A DNA stretch of 64,000 bases from Euwallacea fornicatus. Lineage: Eukaryota > Arthropoda > Insecta > Coleoptera > Curculionidae. The notes under the pieces were generated by a model. That model did no database searches. It had not been told where the DNA came from and was given only the letters and a program-made list of their open reading frames with translations. The stretch is taken from NCBI RefSeq assembly GCF_040115645.1, contig NC_089548.1, forward strand, positions 2,108,001 to 2,172,000, written 5' to 3'. Of this stretch, positions 1 through 11,474 are shown piece by piece (the stretch's first letter is position 1; every line of letters starts with the position of its first letter). The position numbers and the translations under genes were made by a program.

Positions 1-134
1 TCTCTCACCTGCACATGATGAAGGATAGTTTACAGTCGTTGCCAGTGGCTCAACGGAAACAATGTGCAGAGCAAATGGTCACGGCTTTTTGGAGGGCTAT
101 TGGTGGAGATGAAGAGGAATTGTTAGACCTTTAA
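1..134 (+). CDS. 3' end of last coding exon of an unidentified gene
   Basis: The window opens inside an exon whose open frame (codons begin at base 3) runs 43 codons to TAA at 132-134. It ends in an acidic tail (GGDEEELLDL). Just before this is an amphipathic stretch (MMKDSLQSLPVAQRKQ) that loosely resembles the BESS motif found at the C-terminus of insect MADF/BESS DNA-binding proteins. The resemblance is weak and I do not assign a family. The AATAAA hexamer at 134-139 overlaps the stop codon, which would suit a very short 3' UTR or a further signal downstream. The start and all other exons lie outside the window. Coding status is likely from the continuous frame and codon use; function is unknown. 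Confidence 0.5.
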   Translation, partial: SHLHMMKDSLQSLPVAQRKQCAEQMVTAFWRAIGGDEEELLDL

Positions 135-141
135 ATAAATT

Positions 142-1355
142 ATTGTAAGGCTTGTTGAGTGGAAGATGGAATCTCAGGCATCCAAAATCCATCCTCTGAG
201 AAATTTCAATCGTAATTAACTTTTAAAAGACCGATTTTTAAGTTAAAGCAGTTCGTCTGAGTTTAAAATGAGTAGAGGAGAGAAACAACGTAAATTTGGC
301 AACAACATAAACGGTCATGAATTGAAAGACTTTCAATTTATGCCCTTTTCCATGGTTTGATAAATGTGATAATATCCAAAGTAACACGAAATGTAACGTT
401 TTAGACACCACATTCATTTCATCTAAAGTATTGTATTCTCATTAATGAGCATTATTTCCTCAAGTATTCTCAATTGGGTGGATTATCAAGGTAAGATTTA
501 TCTATTAGGAATTTCACCTTATTCGAATAGTCCTTACGTTTATTTCTATATTTTTGTTATATCTAAAATTGTGGATATTAGATAGATAGGTAGATACATG
601 ATTTTAGATTATATATTGCTAGATAAAGTTTATTCATTAGATTAGATGCCAAATGTAAATACAGTATTATATAAATTTGTGAACTAGATGGGTTTTTGTT
701 TATTGATATACCTTGTTAAGAGTTATAGCATAACATTGGTGTAATTTATAGCTAAATCTTCATCAGCCTAATTCCTTTACCATGTTTAAAATGAAGAGGT
801 AAAGAGATTTCAGGGAAGAAAATAAAAATATTCATATTATTACAAACATTGTGCTCGAATGTAATGAGCGATATCTACTCAAAAATGTTCTATTAATTAT
901 AATGATTATTATCAAGCTTTTATCTATTTTTTGATAATCACACATGAGACGAAACAAGGAGGGTGGTTTGGTAGCTTTTACAAAAATGCGGCATTGCCAT
1001 TCTGCTTCATACCTGGGAAAAGAGGAATTTTTCAATTTAAGTGACAGGTGTCACGTCATGTTCATCATATCAGTGTTTTGTTTTGAGTTCCTATAGTTTC
1101 TCTTCCAAAAATTATTGTAATTTTGCCCTGTTTTACAAACGAGATTTAACTAAGGTAACAAATATTTATGAAAAATATTTTATTTTTATTAAATTTTAAA
1201 TTTTTGCCTAGTTGTTTCAGTCATCAAGGAGTTATATCTTGTATTTCCAGTATCCATTCGGTAAAACGTGGCTGTGTTCCTAGTTCTGTTTTAAAAATCC
1301 AAGCAGAGGCAAAATGCTGAGCAGGATTACCTTTGGAGCTCCTATGTGATATGTG
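142..1355. other. Intergenic AT-rich DNA before LMBR1-type gene
   Basis: No coding potential recognised on either strand. It holds AT-rich sequence with a short TAGATAGATAGGTAGATA microsatellite-like run near 580. The last few hundred bases should contain the promoter and 5' UTR of the + strand gene that starts at 1365, but I see no clear TATA box or Inr. Confidence 0.4.
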
Positions 1356-1364
1356 ATGCATATA

Positions 1365-3861
1365 ATGGAAGATGAGTTTGATAGTGAATCTAAAGATGAA
1401 TCTGACTCAACTGAACAAATTTTCCACAACAATGTTAGAGAGCAAATTGTGAGTTTCTGAAAATTCAGCTTATGTAGCCTCTAATAGTTCCTATACACAA
1501 AACTGTTGGCAATATCCAATTAATTACTATTTTCTAGTAGTTTTAATTTGGTTATGGACACCTTTGTATTGACTATATAGTGCAGTTGTTTTTCCATAGG
1601 GTCACCACATACATTAAAAAAAGAGGGCAAACAAAAGTTTACCCACTTCTGAAAATGTGTTGAAACGAATTTAACAATAATTAGTCTTGAAATACTCCTT
1701 TCACAACTACAAATTTATGAAAAAAATTATAAATTTGGGAAGATGTGCAGAGTAATCTTAAGCCTTTTAGGCAGTCCATTAAAGATCAGAAAAATAGTTC
1801 TAATATACTCAAATATGGTGATCTTTAATCACATTGAAATTAAAGCTATAGCTGTAATAGTTTCTTTTTTTTTTAGATATTCCTTTTGCTCTTCCTGGGT
1901 CTCTATTTGGCAAGTGCAGCCATATTAAGTCGATTTAAAAGAAAAGGTAAATATAGTGTTAGTAAACTGTTATGGCTCTCTTGCAATGAAAATTTTAAAT
2001 AACACTGTGAGAAATTGAAATAAGCAATTTTTTGGTTAAACTTTTGCAGGTAAGGATGATTACTATAGTGGTGATGTGGATGAAGTGGCCGTGTACAGAA
2101 TAAGCACCTGGTTATGCACCTTCTCTTTAGCAGTATCAATAGGTTCATTGCTATTGCTCCCAATTTCAATCATATCCAATGAAGTTCTAGTTAATTATCC
2201 AGACTGCTATTATATTAAATGGCTTAACTCTTCTTTAATTCAAGGTTTGTACTTTAAGACAACTTTCCTTCTCCATTAAATTTTTGTTTGCACTTAAATT
2301 TTAGGTTTTTGGAATTGTGTTTTTTTGTTATCAAACTTATCAATGTTTGTCTTACTACCATTTGCCTACCTTTTTACTGAGTCTGAAGGGTTCTTTGGTC
2401 ACCGCAAGGGGCTGTGGGCACGAACTTATGAAACTTTTGTAGTTCTAGCATTGTTTGCAACTGTAGTGTTAGGAATTACATATGTTTTATCAGCATTATT
2501 CAGTGAGGATCCTACAACAAGAATGGTTCCTTTTTTCAGTAAGTTATGTTCTGATAAAGTGAAACTTAGTACAAATTTTCTTTTTTTTAGATTTGTGGAT
2601 ATACCTACCCTTTTTGTACTCTTGTACATCATTTCTTGGAGCACTTGTCCTGCTAGGTACCATTAATTAAAATTATTTTTATCAATTGCTGAATAATTTC
2701 TTTTTTACAATACTTTCAGTGTGTACCCCTTTAGGGTTTGTGCGTCTTTTTGATGTAGTAGGCAAATTCTTAATAAAACCACAAATACTTTTTGATTTAA
2801 ATGAAGAGTACAGTGCCTGTGCAATTGAAGAGGAGTGTTTAGTTCGAAGGCTCAAACAGGTGGAGCATTATGGTGAGGCACCGGAGTTTTGTGTAAAAAT
2901 CTGCAAATTGAGGTACTAATTTTTTAAAGGAAATTGGTACTCATATCCTGTTGCTTTATCTAATGGGAATGTACCAGTTCTGTATGATGAACCTAAATTA
3001 TTTGATACTGGAATACGAATGCGAAACGGAGAGTTACAAGGCACATTGAGTGAAAAGTTGAAAGAAGTGGAAAAAAAGAGGAAGATTTTAGGTAACTTCA
3101 AATCTATTGATTCTGATAACAAAGGGACTATTTTTCTCTAATTTACAGACAAGCAGAGAAAAGCTTCATCTTTTATTAGAAATATCGTTTACCCGCTTGC
3201 AATACTGATATTAATCGGGTTAACAGGGATTGCTGTTTTGTTGGTTATTCAAAACACTTTATCGCTGTTGATAGGCATCAAAGCATTGCCAAGTAGTTCT
3301 AAGGTATGTTGAGTCAAGACTTGGTCAATTCAAGAACTTGCAATACTTTTTCTTCTGTTTTCCAGCAATTTACCTTAGGTGTCAGTTCATTATCCAAATT
3401 AGGACCATTTGGAGCGGCCTTGGAAATCGTGATAATAGTGTACTTCATCGCCACATCCTCTATCGGCTTATATACAACACCATTCATGCAAAGAATCAGG
3501 CCGACGCCAAAAAAAACCTCGTTTACTATTGTGATAGCGAATTGCGCATTATTGCTGATGATCAGCTCAGCTTTACCGCTGTTATCAAAGACTTTAGGTG
3601 GGTAATTAATTTATGATATATTGGAATACGTTGATATTAACTTATTTTTCAGGAATAACTAATTTTGATCTCTTGGGAGATTTTGGAAGTGTAGAGTGGT
3701 TAGGCAATTTCAAAATAGTACTTTTATACAATGTTTTATTTGCCATAGCAGCCTCTCTCTGCATTGTCAACAAGTTTACTGCCAAAGTGAGGCGGGAATT
3801 GTACGCCCGTTTACTAGAAAATTACGTGTATATCAATAACTGCGCGTCTTTTCTCAATTAG
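1365..3861 (+). CDS. LMBR1: LMBR1/Lilipod-family multi-pass membrane protein, ten exons, complete
   Basis: Exons: 1365-1448, 1877-1946, 2050-2244, 2305-2538, 2591-2656, 2720-2872, 2930-3091, 3149-3303, 3366-3597, 3653-3861. All junctions are GT-AG and phases match exactly, giving 520 codons (519 aa). An in-frame ATG at 1356 is an alternative start. The family resembles lipocalin receptors; the Drosophila member Lilipod promotes BMP signalling in germline stem cells. Seen here: hydrophobic segments throughout, the family signature LLLPISIISNE in exon 3, ESEGF in exon 4, LYSC..LGALVLLVCTPLG across exons 5-6, and LSKTLGITNFDLLGDFG across exons 9-10. A charged linker at about residues 268-325 ends in a short coiled-coil-like KLKEVEKKRKI. 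Exon 6 must be spliced at 2873 with a 57-nt intron to avoid a stop; this intron has a perfect TACTAAT branch site. Human LMBR1 is about 490 aa, so the length fits. Whether it is closer to LMBR1 or LMBR1L cannot be decided here. Confidence 0.93.
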
Positions 3862-6800
3862 GTTTAGTTATTTTTTTCAAATTTGGGTCAGTATTTGTAT
3901 ATACAGAGTGGCCATTATCTCTCTCTCGTTGTGTGGCTAACTTTTTTCATTCAAATTGGTTTAAATGGGCAAAGTATGCACAGTTCATCAGAAATTTCAA
4001 ACTAAGACGAATCAATATGAAGAACTTGGTCTCTTCAACTGTTCTGTAATAGACAATAGCAGTAGCTGCTGTAGACTGCTCGTTAAAGACAGTTCGCAAT
4101 ATTTTCCTGCAGGTGGAATTTATAATTTGTATTATTTTTTACAAATACGCGTATTTATAAATACGAAATTAATTTAACCTTTTGAGTCTCGTCTTCTTCA
4201 TATTTTCGGTGTCAATCATTTCTTCAAGACGACTTGCAGGTAGAAAGGTTTATAAGTTTTTTACTGAGATTTAGTGAAAGATCTACGATTTCAATCAGTT
4301 AAAAGTCAATAACATCGTTTTACGACGAACTTTGGCCGTGCTTATCGTTGTCATTAGACACTTTAGACATATTATTTGTTATATGTTATTTTCATTACCA
4401 TCGTCACTTACTGTAAACTTTTGTTTTGCATGTATTTATAGTATAGTTTTTTGTGTAATTTTTACAATTGTGAATCTTATTCGTTTTGAAAACACAGTGT
4501 TTTAAACTAATCCTTGTTATTCTCATTTTCTACACCTATATTGCTTCTGAAACTATGGATTTCACGGAATTCTATTTTAAAGCAATTCAGACCCAACATA
4601 ATAGCGAATTAAAAGTAAGGATATAAGAACACAATAAAGACGCGTACAAGTGGGGTTAAGGTTCAGTCGGTTCTGGAAGGACATCTATGCAGATATCTAT
4701 CAAAAACATTTTTAGTTTTTTTCTGCAATAAATATAATTTGAGAGATATTATATAACGTTTAATTAATTAACGATTTTTACTTCCTTCTGGATATTTCAG
4801 CAATGACTTATTAGGATGACATTCAAACATAGTTTTTGAAATAAAAAAATTAAACCATACAACGAGACAGTAGATAAATAACCTTTTTATATACTTGCAG
4901 TGCATACACTGTATCAAATGTAAGGTGGGTTAGTATCGGGATCTCTTAAAAAGTAAGGTACCTCATTTAACTTCAATTTTAGCCTTAATTCAAGTCGTGA
5001 TTTTTCGGTTTAGCTGGTTAATGGAGTTCTTGACATGTTGGCGAATTAATTTTTATTTATCTGTTGGTACCAAATTTATGACCACATGGGCCCTCATAAC
5101 GAAGTCAAGATTCTTAAATTTCAGTGCTTAATTCTGAATTAGCCCAATTGGAGATTGGAAAGTTCATGTTTACAATTTTGCTTTTAGTCTAGACTCTTGT
5201 CTTCCTACGCTTCAGGTTCTATTTTTATCTATTCTGCATATCATACGTATCTAATACTTCCATTTATGTGTGTGAAATTTAATGTTCTGCTACCTCTGGC
5301 CTGTTCGCTTAAATTGAAATATGCATCTATTACCATTTACAAGATTTTCATACTAGCCCTCCTGCTTATATTGAACGTGGTGTATAAATATTGAAGGAGT
5401 ATAGAGAGATTCTGAACTGTTGTCCTATTTATTTTTAGCGTTTATTTAACTGTACCAATGATATTATCGTAGGTAGTAGGTTTGTTCTTTATTGCTGAAC
5501 GAAATTTACAGTTTTCCGGTCTTGTCCATAGAATAAAATCCGTTTTTCTCTTCTAATAATCAGTACTAGTGACCTGGGCTTACAATGCCAGACATTACTT
5601 TTAAGTCCACGTAAATTTTCCCAGTTGAAATTTAGACGAAATTATAACTAAGAAATCAAAACAGGCAATAAATCGCCTTTTGTGCACACTGCTGCTAATG
5701 TTAACATGTCCTGAACTAGCAGTCCTACCTCAAAACTTATGGCAATAAATGCAAGATAGTACAAAAAGTTCAGCAAAATAAAGAACGAACATGGTGTTAA
5801 GAAGTTAAATATATATTTCATATACCGATTACAGTGTGATTAATACATAGTTTGAAGTATGTTGAGTGTGGCCAATAAAGGAATATTTTATTATTTAAAT
5901 CAAATATTTTATTATTTCCCTAACTCTGGATAAATGTTTGTGTTCCAGATTTAGAATAACTGAATAGAATAGATAAATTATTGTTTAGCATATATGCATA
6001 TCAGTAAAATTTCCGCTGTTTTTGAACTTAGTTCCCCATGCACCATATTGAGAATTTATCGTCTTAGTAGCAGATTCATTTTTGGGCTTATTCTGATATT
6101 TCATGCCCGTTTCGGATATTGTGGCTTTCCTTCTAGAAAAAAAATGAGGCGAGATATTAAAAGTACTGAGAGATCATTATGTCATCCCTCTGCATGTAAG
6201 TATTTTTCTTACTTTGTATTGTTCGTTTCAGATGCTGCTGGTCGTATCGAGGTAAACCTGGCTCCAATGTCTTGTACCATTTTGATGTTTGGTTTTTGTG
6301 CCTATTTTAGAGTTCTTCTAAGCTCGATAAAAGCGATAATTCTTAAGGAACGTGGTGAATTTGAGTGAGCACTTGCAACTCTTTTCTGTTACCGGTGTTT
6401 CCTTGCCTGCTGCCTTTCTTTGTGCGGAGGTTTTTCTCTAAACTGGAATTAAAAATAAAATTCTGCGTAGTTGTTCGTGGCGAATTAAGACAGTAGTATT
6501 TGTGGTCACCATATTATCCACAATTGGTCTGATTTTTAATTATATGCATATATATTTATACAGATTTTGCATAATTTCTGGCTAAATTATGGAGTGTTTA
6601 ACATTAAAACTGGCAAATCTTCGAATCTTTCTTCTTAGAGGTATATATCGAAGACTATAAATAAGGCCGTATTTCTTTCATATTTCTGTTTATCTATCAA
6701 GGATGTAAGCGCAATTACGCGGAACAAAAATTGGACTTTTATGAGTTAGAACTAAAACTGGGTATAATTACCTTAAAGTTTGTTGAAACCTTGAAGTAAC

Positions 6801-7785
6801 TAAAAAGTCTAACACATTCATGGACACAAAAGTTGGTTTTTATTTGTTAGGAATCATTCCAAGAAGCTCAAGAGAGAACGTAGTGAATGTTAACTCACTG
6901 AAATCTCATGAAACAATCAAAGCAAGTAACTGGTAGTACCGGTATTAATATAGCCAACCTTGTAATTTAAATATTAATTTATGGAAATTGTAAAAATTAC
7001 TTCGATATCTGGTTTCAGTACGTAAGAACTCAGTTGAAATTCATATGAAAATAGCAGAAAAACATTTATCTAATGACAATTCCACTTTTGTCTATTTCAT
7101 ATTCAAATAATCTGGAAATTTCCGGATCGATTCTTAGATACTTAAAAATCTTTGGTAAACATGTTTATAAATTATAAAATTCTTGCTTTTTCCCATTTTA
7201 TTTGAGGTTTACCTTATTTGAAAACGGCAATTAAAGAGATAAGATAATATTAATTTTTTTCAGGTATTTTTAGATTTTTATTAATATTATAAAGAGTGAA
7301 ATTAGTTTTTTTGATAATGAGAAATCTTAGCCTTCCTTATGAAAGGTGAAAAAAATGGAAGGAAGATCCACTTATTGTACTTTATTTCAGCACGCACTCT
7401 TGTTTGTGCCTGTGGTTCAGTTGAAAAGTAAATTGAAATGCAATTTCAAATCGAAAAAGTTCAATTGCAACTGTGATTTAAACGGACAGTCAATTTACGG
7501 TTTTAGATCGGTTTCAATGGGGGTTACACTTGAGCTGTGATGGCAATTTAGACCCTATTTCTAGATTTTTTTCGCATTTGGTTCACGACCACGGGAAAAT
7601 TGTGCCAATAACTCGTAAAACACTTTTGGCTTGTTATGTGAATAACTGTTTACGCATTGAGTGGAGAAAGGTTGCTTTCCTGCACTGTTGAAGTAAGTTC
7701 AGGTTTAGCGAATGCTTTCGACGGTTTTTTAAATCTGGCGTAGTGGAAGCTTTCATAAAATTTGTCCCGACGTTTCAGGGCCATT
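3862..7785. other. 3' UTR and intergenic DNA, no gene recognised
   Basis: Begins with the 3' UTR of the LMBR1-type gene. The rest is AT-rich non-coding DNA. Open frames here (for example about 124 codons at 5994-6368) lack splice context and recognisable motifs. From about 7400 the sequence becomes a degenerate run of AAATTG/GTTTAAA-like words that continues past the fold-back element to about 8360. Confidence 0.4.
4633..4638 (+). terminator. Candidate polyadenylation hexamer AATAAA for LMBR1-type gene
   Basis: AATAAA about 770 nt after the stop codon of the 1365-3861 gene, followed by GT-containing sequence. It is the first canonical hexamer I noticed downstream. In AT-rich DNA such hexamers occur often by chance. 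Confidence 0.3.
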
Positions 7786-7789
7786 CTGC

Positions 7790-8040
7790 GAAATTGAGTT
7801 TAAGTTTGGAATTTTTAGCGCTTACGCAGAAGCAGGTATAATGAATATGAAGAGAGTGATAAAACTACAAAGTGGAAATTTGCAAGGAAATCTGCTTTGC
7901 GGCCATTCTATTGGTTGCAATTGATTATTACAGCAAATGTGCAGGCAAATTTCTGTTTTCTAATTTTATTACTCACTTCATATTCATAGGAACTACTTTT
8001 GCATAAACGCTAAATATTCCGAACTATTTCTCGCTCAAAA
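7790..8040. mobile_element. Fold-back (MITE-like) element with arms of about 60-70 bp
   Basis: The left arm (about 7808-7866) and right arm (about 7962-8022) are imperfect inverted repeats. They share GGAAT.TTTAGCG, then a diverged section, then the near-perfect core ATGAATATGAAG.GAGT.ATAAAA. The arms enclose about 95 bp that includes matched GAAATTTGC blocks. There is no coding capacity. The size and structure fit a non-autonomous DNA transposon; the family is unknown and no target duplication is clear. Confidence 0.6.
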
Positions 8041-8557
8041 TAAAGCTTCTTTTCAGTTGAAATTGAGGCTTAAGCTGAGATGCAATTTGAAAATGAAAAA
8101 AGTTCGAGTTGTGCTTAACATGAGGTGGTTTAAAATGACGATAAATTGGAAGTTTCGGTTAAGTTTGACTTAAATTGGGAGCAAATTTATATTTAACTTG
8201 CAGTTTATATTAACCCTGAAGTTGTGGTTTAAATGGAGGTTTCCGTTGAAACTTATGAGTAGATTAAAATGGCGACTTAAACACATCAATTAAAAGCTGA
8301 GTCGTTTATAGCAATAAAACTAAGTTGTTTTGCTTGATATCGAGTTTCAAGTGAATTTTCAAATGCATTTATGACTCATATCACTGTAGTTTTAAATTAA
8401 GAAATAGCTTCAGATAACATATCTCAAAATAAAGCAGGAAATTGAAGAAATGAAGTAAAAGATAATTCTATAGCTTTAAATGATGGTTCAATATGGTTCT
8501 AGGATCAAACTCAATTTCTTTTAATTAAAAAAACAAAAAATAAGCTAATTTTTCTCT
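8041..8557. repeat. Degenerate AT-rich simple repeat next to takeout-like gene
   Basis: About 8040-8360 consists of loosely repeated words such as GTTTAAA, AAATTG and TTGAAA with a purine/pyrimidine rhythm of roughly 12-18 nt. A similar texture is seen at 7400-7540. There is no exact period. The remainder up to the stop of the minus-strand gene would be its 3' UTR. Confidence 0.35.
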
Positions 8558-9675
8558 TTACGATGAGGGTCGAGGGTTGTTAGCACACCAATCAGTCACT
8601 TCAGAGATACGTTCAGGATGATCGATCCAAAATTCATTGAATCTCTTTGTCCTTAGAAACTCCCCCACTTCGCCTGGAACGTGGTTCATCAGGAAATGGA
8701 TGGCACGCTCGATGAGGGCGTTCGTCAAAATGTCGACTTCTGGAATTGAAACCTGAAAGCAGATCAGTTATTTCAAATTGTAGGACTACAAAACACAAAA
8801 CCTACTTCAGTTTCCACCACACTAACCCCCAGGGTAAAATTTTTCACTTCTGACTTGATTCCCTGGTCTTCTTGCCCGCTCTTCGTGAGGTTGAAGATCC
8901 CAAAGAAGTCTGTATGGTATAGAACAACACTAAAATTTTTAAAAATTTTATTATCATCTTCACACGAGGTGATTGAAGTATTAACTTATAGCTACCGCTT
9001 CCGCTAAAAAGCTCAAGTGAATACTCGTAGTTTCCAGTGAAATTGAGCACTGGCCAATAAATGTCGTAATCAATATTGAGGCCGTTGGGGCTCGTATATG
9101 AGGTCACATTCACTTCCTTCAACTCCAAATCCATGAGGTGGAAGAGGTAGTTGTCGGTTATTTCCAAGTATAAGCTGCAAATTTGTGGTGTTTATCATAT
9201 GAGACCGAATATTTCTATGCTTGATGTCTCATGCGGAAAACAATTTAAGAAATTTAAATGTGTTATTTGATGAATTTAAAGGTCATGTGAAATCATCAAT
9301 GCAAACACTTCAGTGCTATCTGGGGTTACACAATGGTTCGTTCAAGCAAATATTGTCTATAGGTTTTACTCACTCGTTTCCTAAAAGAGACGAATTAAAT
9401 ACAATATCTCTGATCTTCAAGGGATTATGCACTGGAATCAATCCTTCTATGCCATTTTCCGTTGCCCACAGAGCACAATCCACGAATTTATACACGAGGT
9501 CCGTGTCGTTGGTACCTGAAAGGTTTATAGAGTTGCAGGTATTGCTGCCTTATAAGAGTTAAAGCACACATTTTATTTAGCAAATACGCTGAGAATTGAA
9601 TGTTAAAGGAAGTGTTAACTCACCTTGTGCGGTGCTGAAGAAAGCTAATAAAACTATAGCAGCCACTGTTTTCAT
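8558..9675 (-). CDS. Takeout/JHBP-family-like secreted protein, five exons, complete
   Basis: Minus-strand exons in transcription order: 9675-9624, 9515-9374, 9174-8996, 8909-8806, 8752-8558. All junctions are GT-AG with matching phases, giving 224 codons (223 aa), normal for the family. Residues 1-17 are a signal peptide (hydrophobic core AAIVLLAFF), with exon 1 ending at its likely cleavage point. The body has the alternating pattern of the takeout / haemolymph juvenile-hormone-binding fold: PLKIRDI near residue 50, paired strands with HLMDLELKEVNV, NFTGNYEYS, then GVSVVE and a C-terminal amphipathic helix (IERAIHFLMNHVPGEVG). Such proteins bind hydrophobic ligands in haemolymph and act in feeding, circadian and chemosensory contexts. 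Odd points: only Cys31 remains near the N-terminus, where the family usually has a Cys pair, and a second Cys (215) lies near the C-terminus. There are at least five N-x-S/T sites. The family call rests on pattern, not on a search. Confidence 0.68.
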
Positions 9676-9745
9676 TTTGAATTTAATTTGATTTAATTTA
9701 ATTAAATTTGATGAAATTTAAGTAAAATATAATGAAACTTAATTG
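9676..9745. repeat. AT-rich AATTTAATTTGAT-type simple repeat in 5' UTR
   Basis: Immediately upstream of the takeout-like start codon, a degenerate run of TTTAATTTGATTTAATTTAATT units fills the presumed 5' leader. This is low-complexity sequence with no coding role. Confidence 0.5.
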
Positions 9746-9787
9746 GTTGAAGATGTTGGTATGAGCATTTAACTTTTTTTTGAACAG

Positions 9788-9797
9788 TATTTATATA
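9788..9797 (-). promoter_or_regulatory. TATA box of the takeout-like gene
   Basis: On the minus strand the sequence reads TATATAAATA, a good TATA element, 113 nt upstream of the ATG. A start site about 30 nt downstream (near 9760) would give a leader of roughly 80 nt made mostly of the AT-rich repeat. The tissue or timing of expression cannot be read from it. Confidence 0.55.
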
Positions 9798-9799
9798 TC

Positions 9800-10425
9800 T
9801 ATTTCAATCGCGATTATACTTTTGAGATATGGATTAATAATTAGATAAACTAACTATGACCAACCAGAAGGACCCACTTACTTATGCAAAATTTCCAAGT
9901 ACCTAAATTTCATGCACGTGTATTGAAAATGATCAAAGAATTGCTACTCATGATATATTATATTTTGTTTATTAGTTGAAATTATGAATGCTTCACTTAT
10001 GAGAGTCTAATTGTTTATTAAAAGTTTCATTCGATAAAAAGGTTTTATGCGTCGCTCTGGTCTTAGAGTTATACAGCCTATATTTTCGACGGTAGGTTAA
10101 GTATGGAGATTATTAAATATATATTTTTCGGCTTTATATTATAATTACCATCCCCCAATAAAAAAATTCTTTGTAAAGAGATGTAATATTCTAATAATAA
10201 GCCGGCAATATTCCACGTCTCGTCCTGAAAACAGAAATCAATTTAGCCCGAAAAAATATCTTCATTATGCAAAGGGCTTTGTGCACCTGTTGGCTGCTAT
10301 AAATGCGAAAAGCTTTTACTGGGAGTTTCTTAAAGGACGAGCAATCATTATATTATGTTGAACGCGAGGGTTTGCTAACTGGAAATTAGTTCTTCTATTA
10401 AGAGGTTTGCTTTCCTGTTAAAAAC
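9800..10425. other. Intergenic, nothing recognised
   Basis: AT-rich DNA upstream of the takeout-like promoter. I see no exon, RNA gene or repeat with confidence. Confidence 0.35.
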
Positions 10426-10429
10426 ATAG

Positions 10430-11470
10430 GAGGTTCTACTTAGGTCTTCTAAGGTCGTTTTCTAATGCCACTGACTTTAAAAGTCTGAATGTAAATTCGG
10501 AAATCGCCTTTCCTCAGGGGAAAGCTTCTCCTAGTGTTGTTCCGGAGTTTGAAGAATCCTAATATACTTGATAAATTGAAATTGCAGGAGAAACTTTCTC
10601 AGTGTCTTGATTTAGGTCTTCTGAAATCAATTTTCAATGCCACTTTTTTTCTTTATGAGCAAAACCTTCCCCTTGAAGTCTGGATAAAAATTAGAAAGTC
10701 TTCTCTTTATTTCCAGCCTTACTTTGGAGAATCCAGGCACTAATTTAATTGAAATAACAGGAAAATCTTCGAAGCGCTTGTATTGAGGTCATTTAAAATA
10801 CATTCAGAATTTTCTTTCTTCTAGGGTCGGTGTAGCTCTCAGAAGTTTTCAGAAAGTCAGAGAGCTCTCAGCAAGATTAAAAAGTCAGGAAAACTGGGTG
10901 TTTTTGCAGCTTCCTGCAGAAAAAATGAAATTAGGGAAGTAATTACGAGGTACTCGTACTGAAGTGTTCTGTTTACTCAAAGAGCATTTCCAGCGGAACC
11001 TTGTGTATATGCCGACCTAAAACCTCCACGCAGAACTCTGGATAAAAATTCGGAGACTTTGTTTCACCTACCAGCTTCTTTTTCGAAAGCCCAAATATAC
11101 ATTGGTAGTATTTAAATATGAAAAAAAATCTTTGTAGTGTTTTTTATTGAGTAATTTAAAAGTTAATTTCCTGAAAATCATGGTTTCCAGAGATAAAACT
11201 TGCTCTTAAAAGTTATTAGGTGAAAAAATCTCTAATTGTGGTGGGAAAAATATTCTCTACTTTCCCAACTTGCTGTTAGAGAATCCAAATATTGAGGAAA
11301 TTAAAATAAGAGAAAAATTTGTGAAGTACTTGTATTGACCGTCTCTTGGAACCTTTTTTCTTCTTTCACTTTCTGACTGGAGAATGCAGATATCCTTATT
11401 GCATTGAAAAAGAGAAAAATCTTCGAAGTGTGTTTCTTATAATAGCATCATCTGAAGTGAAGTTCCAGAA
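10430..11470. repeat. Decayed tandem array of about 175-180 bp units
   Basis: The phrase TTAGGTCTTCT....TTTTC.AATGCCACT occurs near 10440 and again near 10612. A second block, (G)GAGAATCC...ATTGAAAT..CAGGAAAATCTTCGAAG.G.TTGTATTGAGGTC, recurs with strong divergence from about 10552, 10730, 11088, 11283 and 11372. Successive spacings are near 178, 358 (twice 179), 195 and 89. CTGGATAAAAATT..(G/A)AAAG recurs near 10680 and 11040. This is what an old satellite-like array looks like after point decay and deletion. No coding frame persists through it. Confidence 0.65.
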
Positions 11471-11474
11471 ATTC

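Noticed and set aside
2426..2644. Minus-strand frame over LMBR1-type exons 4-5
   Set aside because: Shadow of the coding strand; the + strand frame has clear family motifs.
5994..6368. 124-codon open frame after the LMBR1-type gene
   Set aside because: No recognisable motif, poor start context, AT-rich composition typical of chance frames here.
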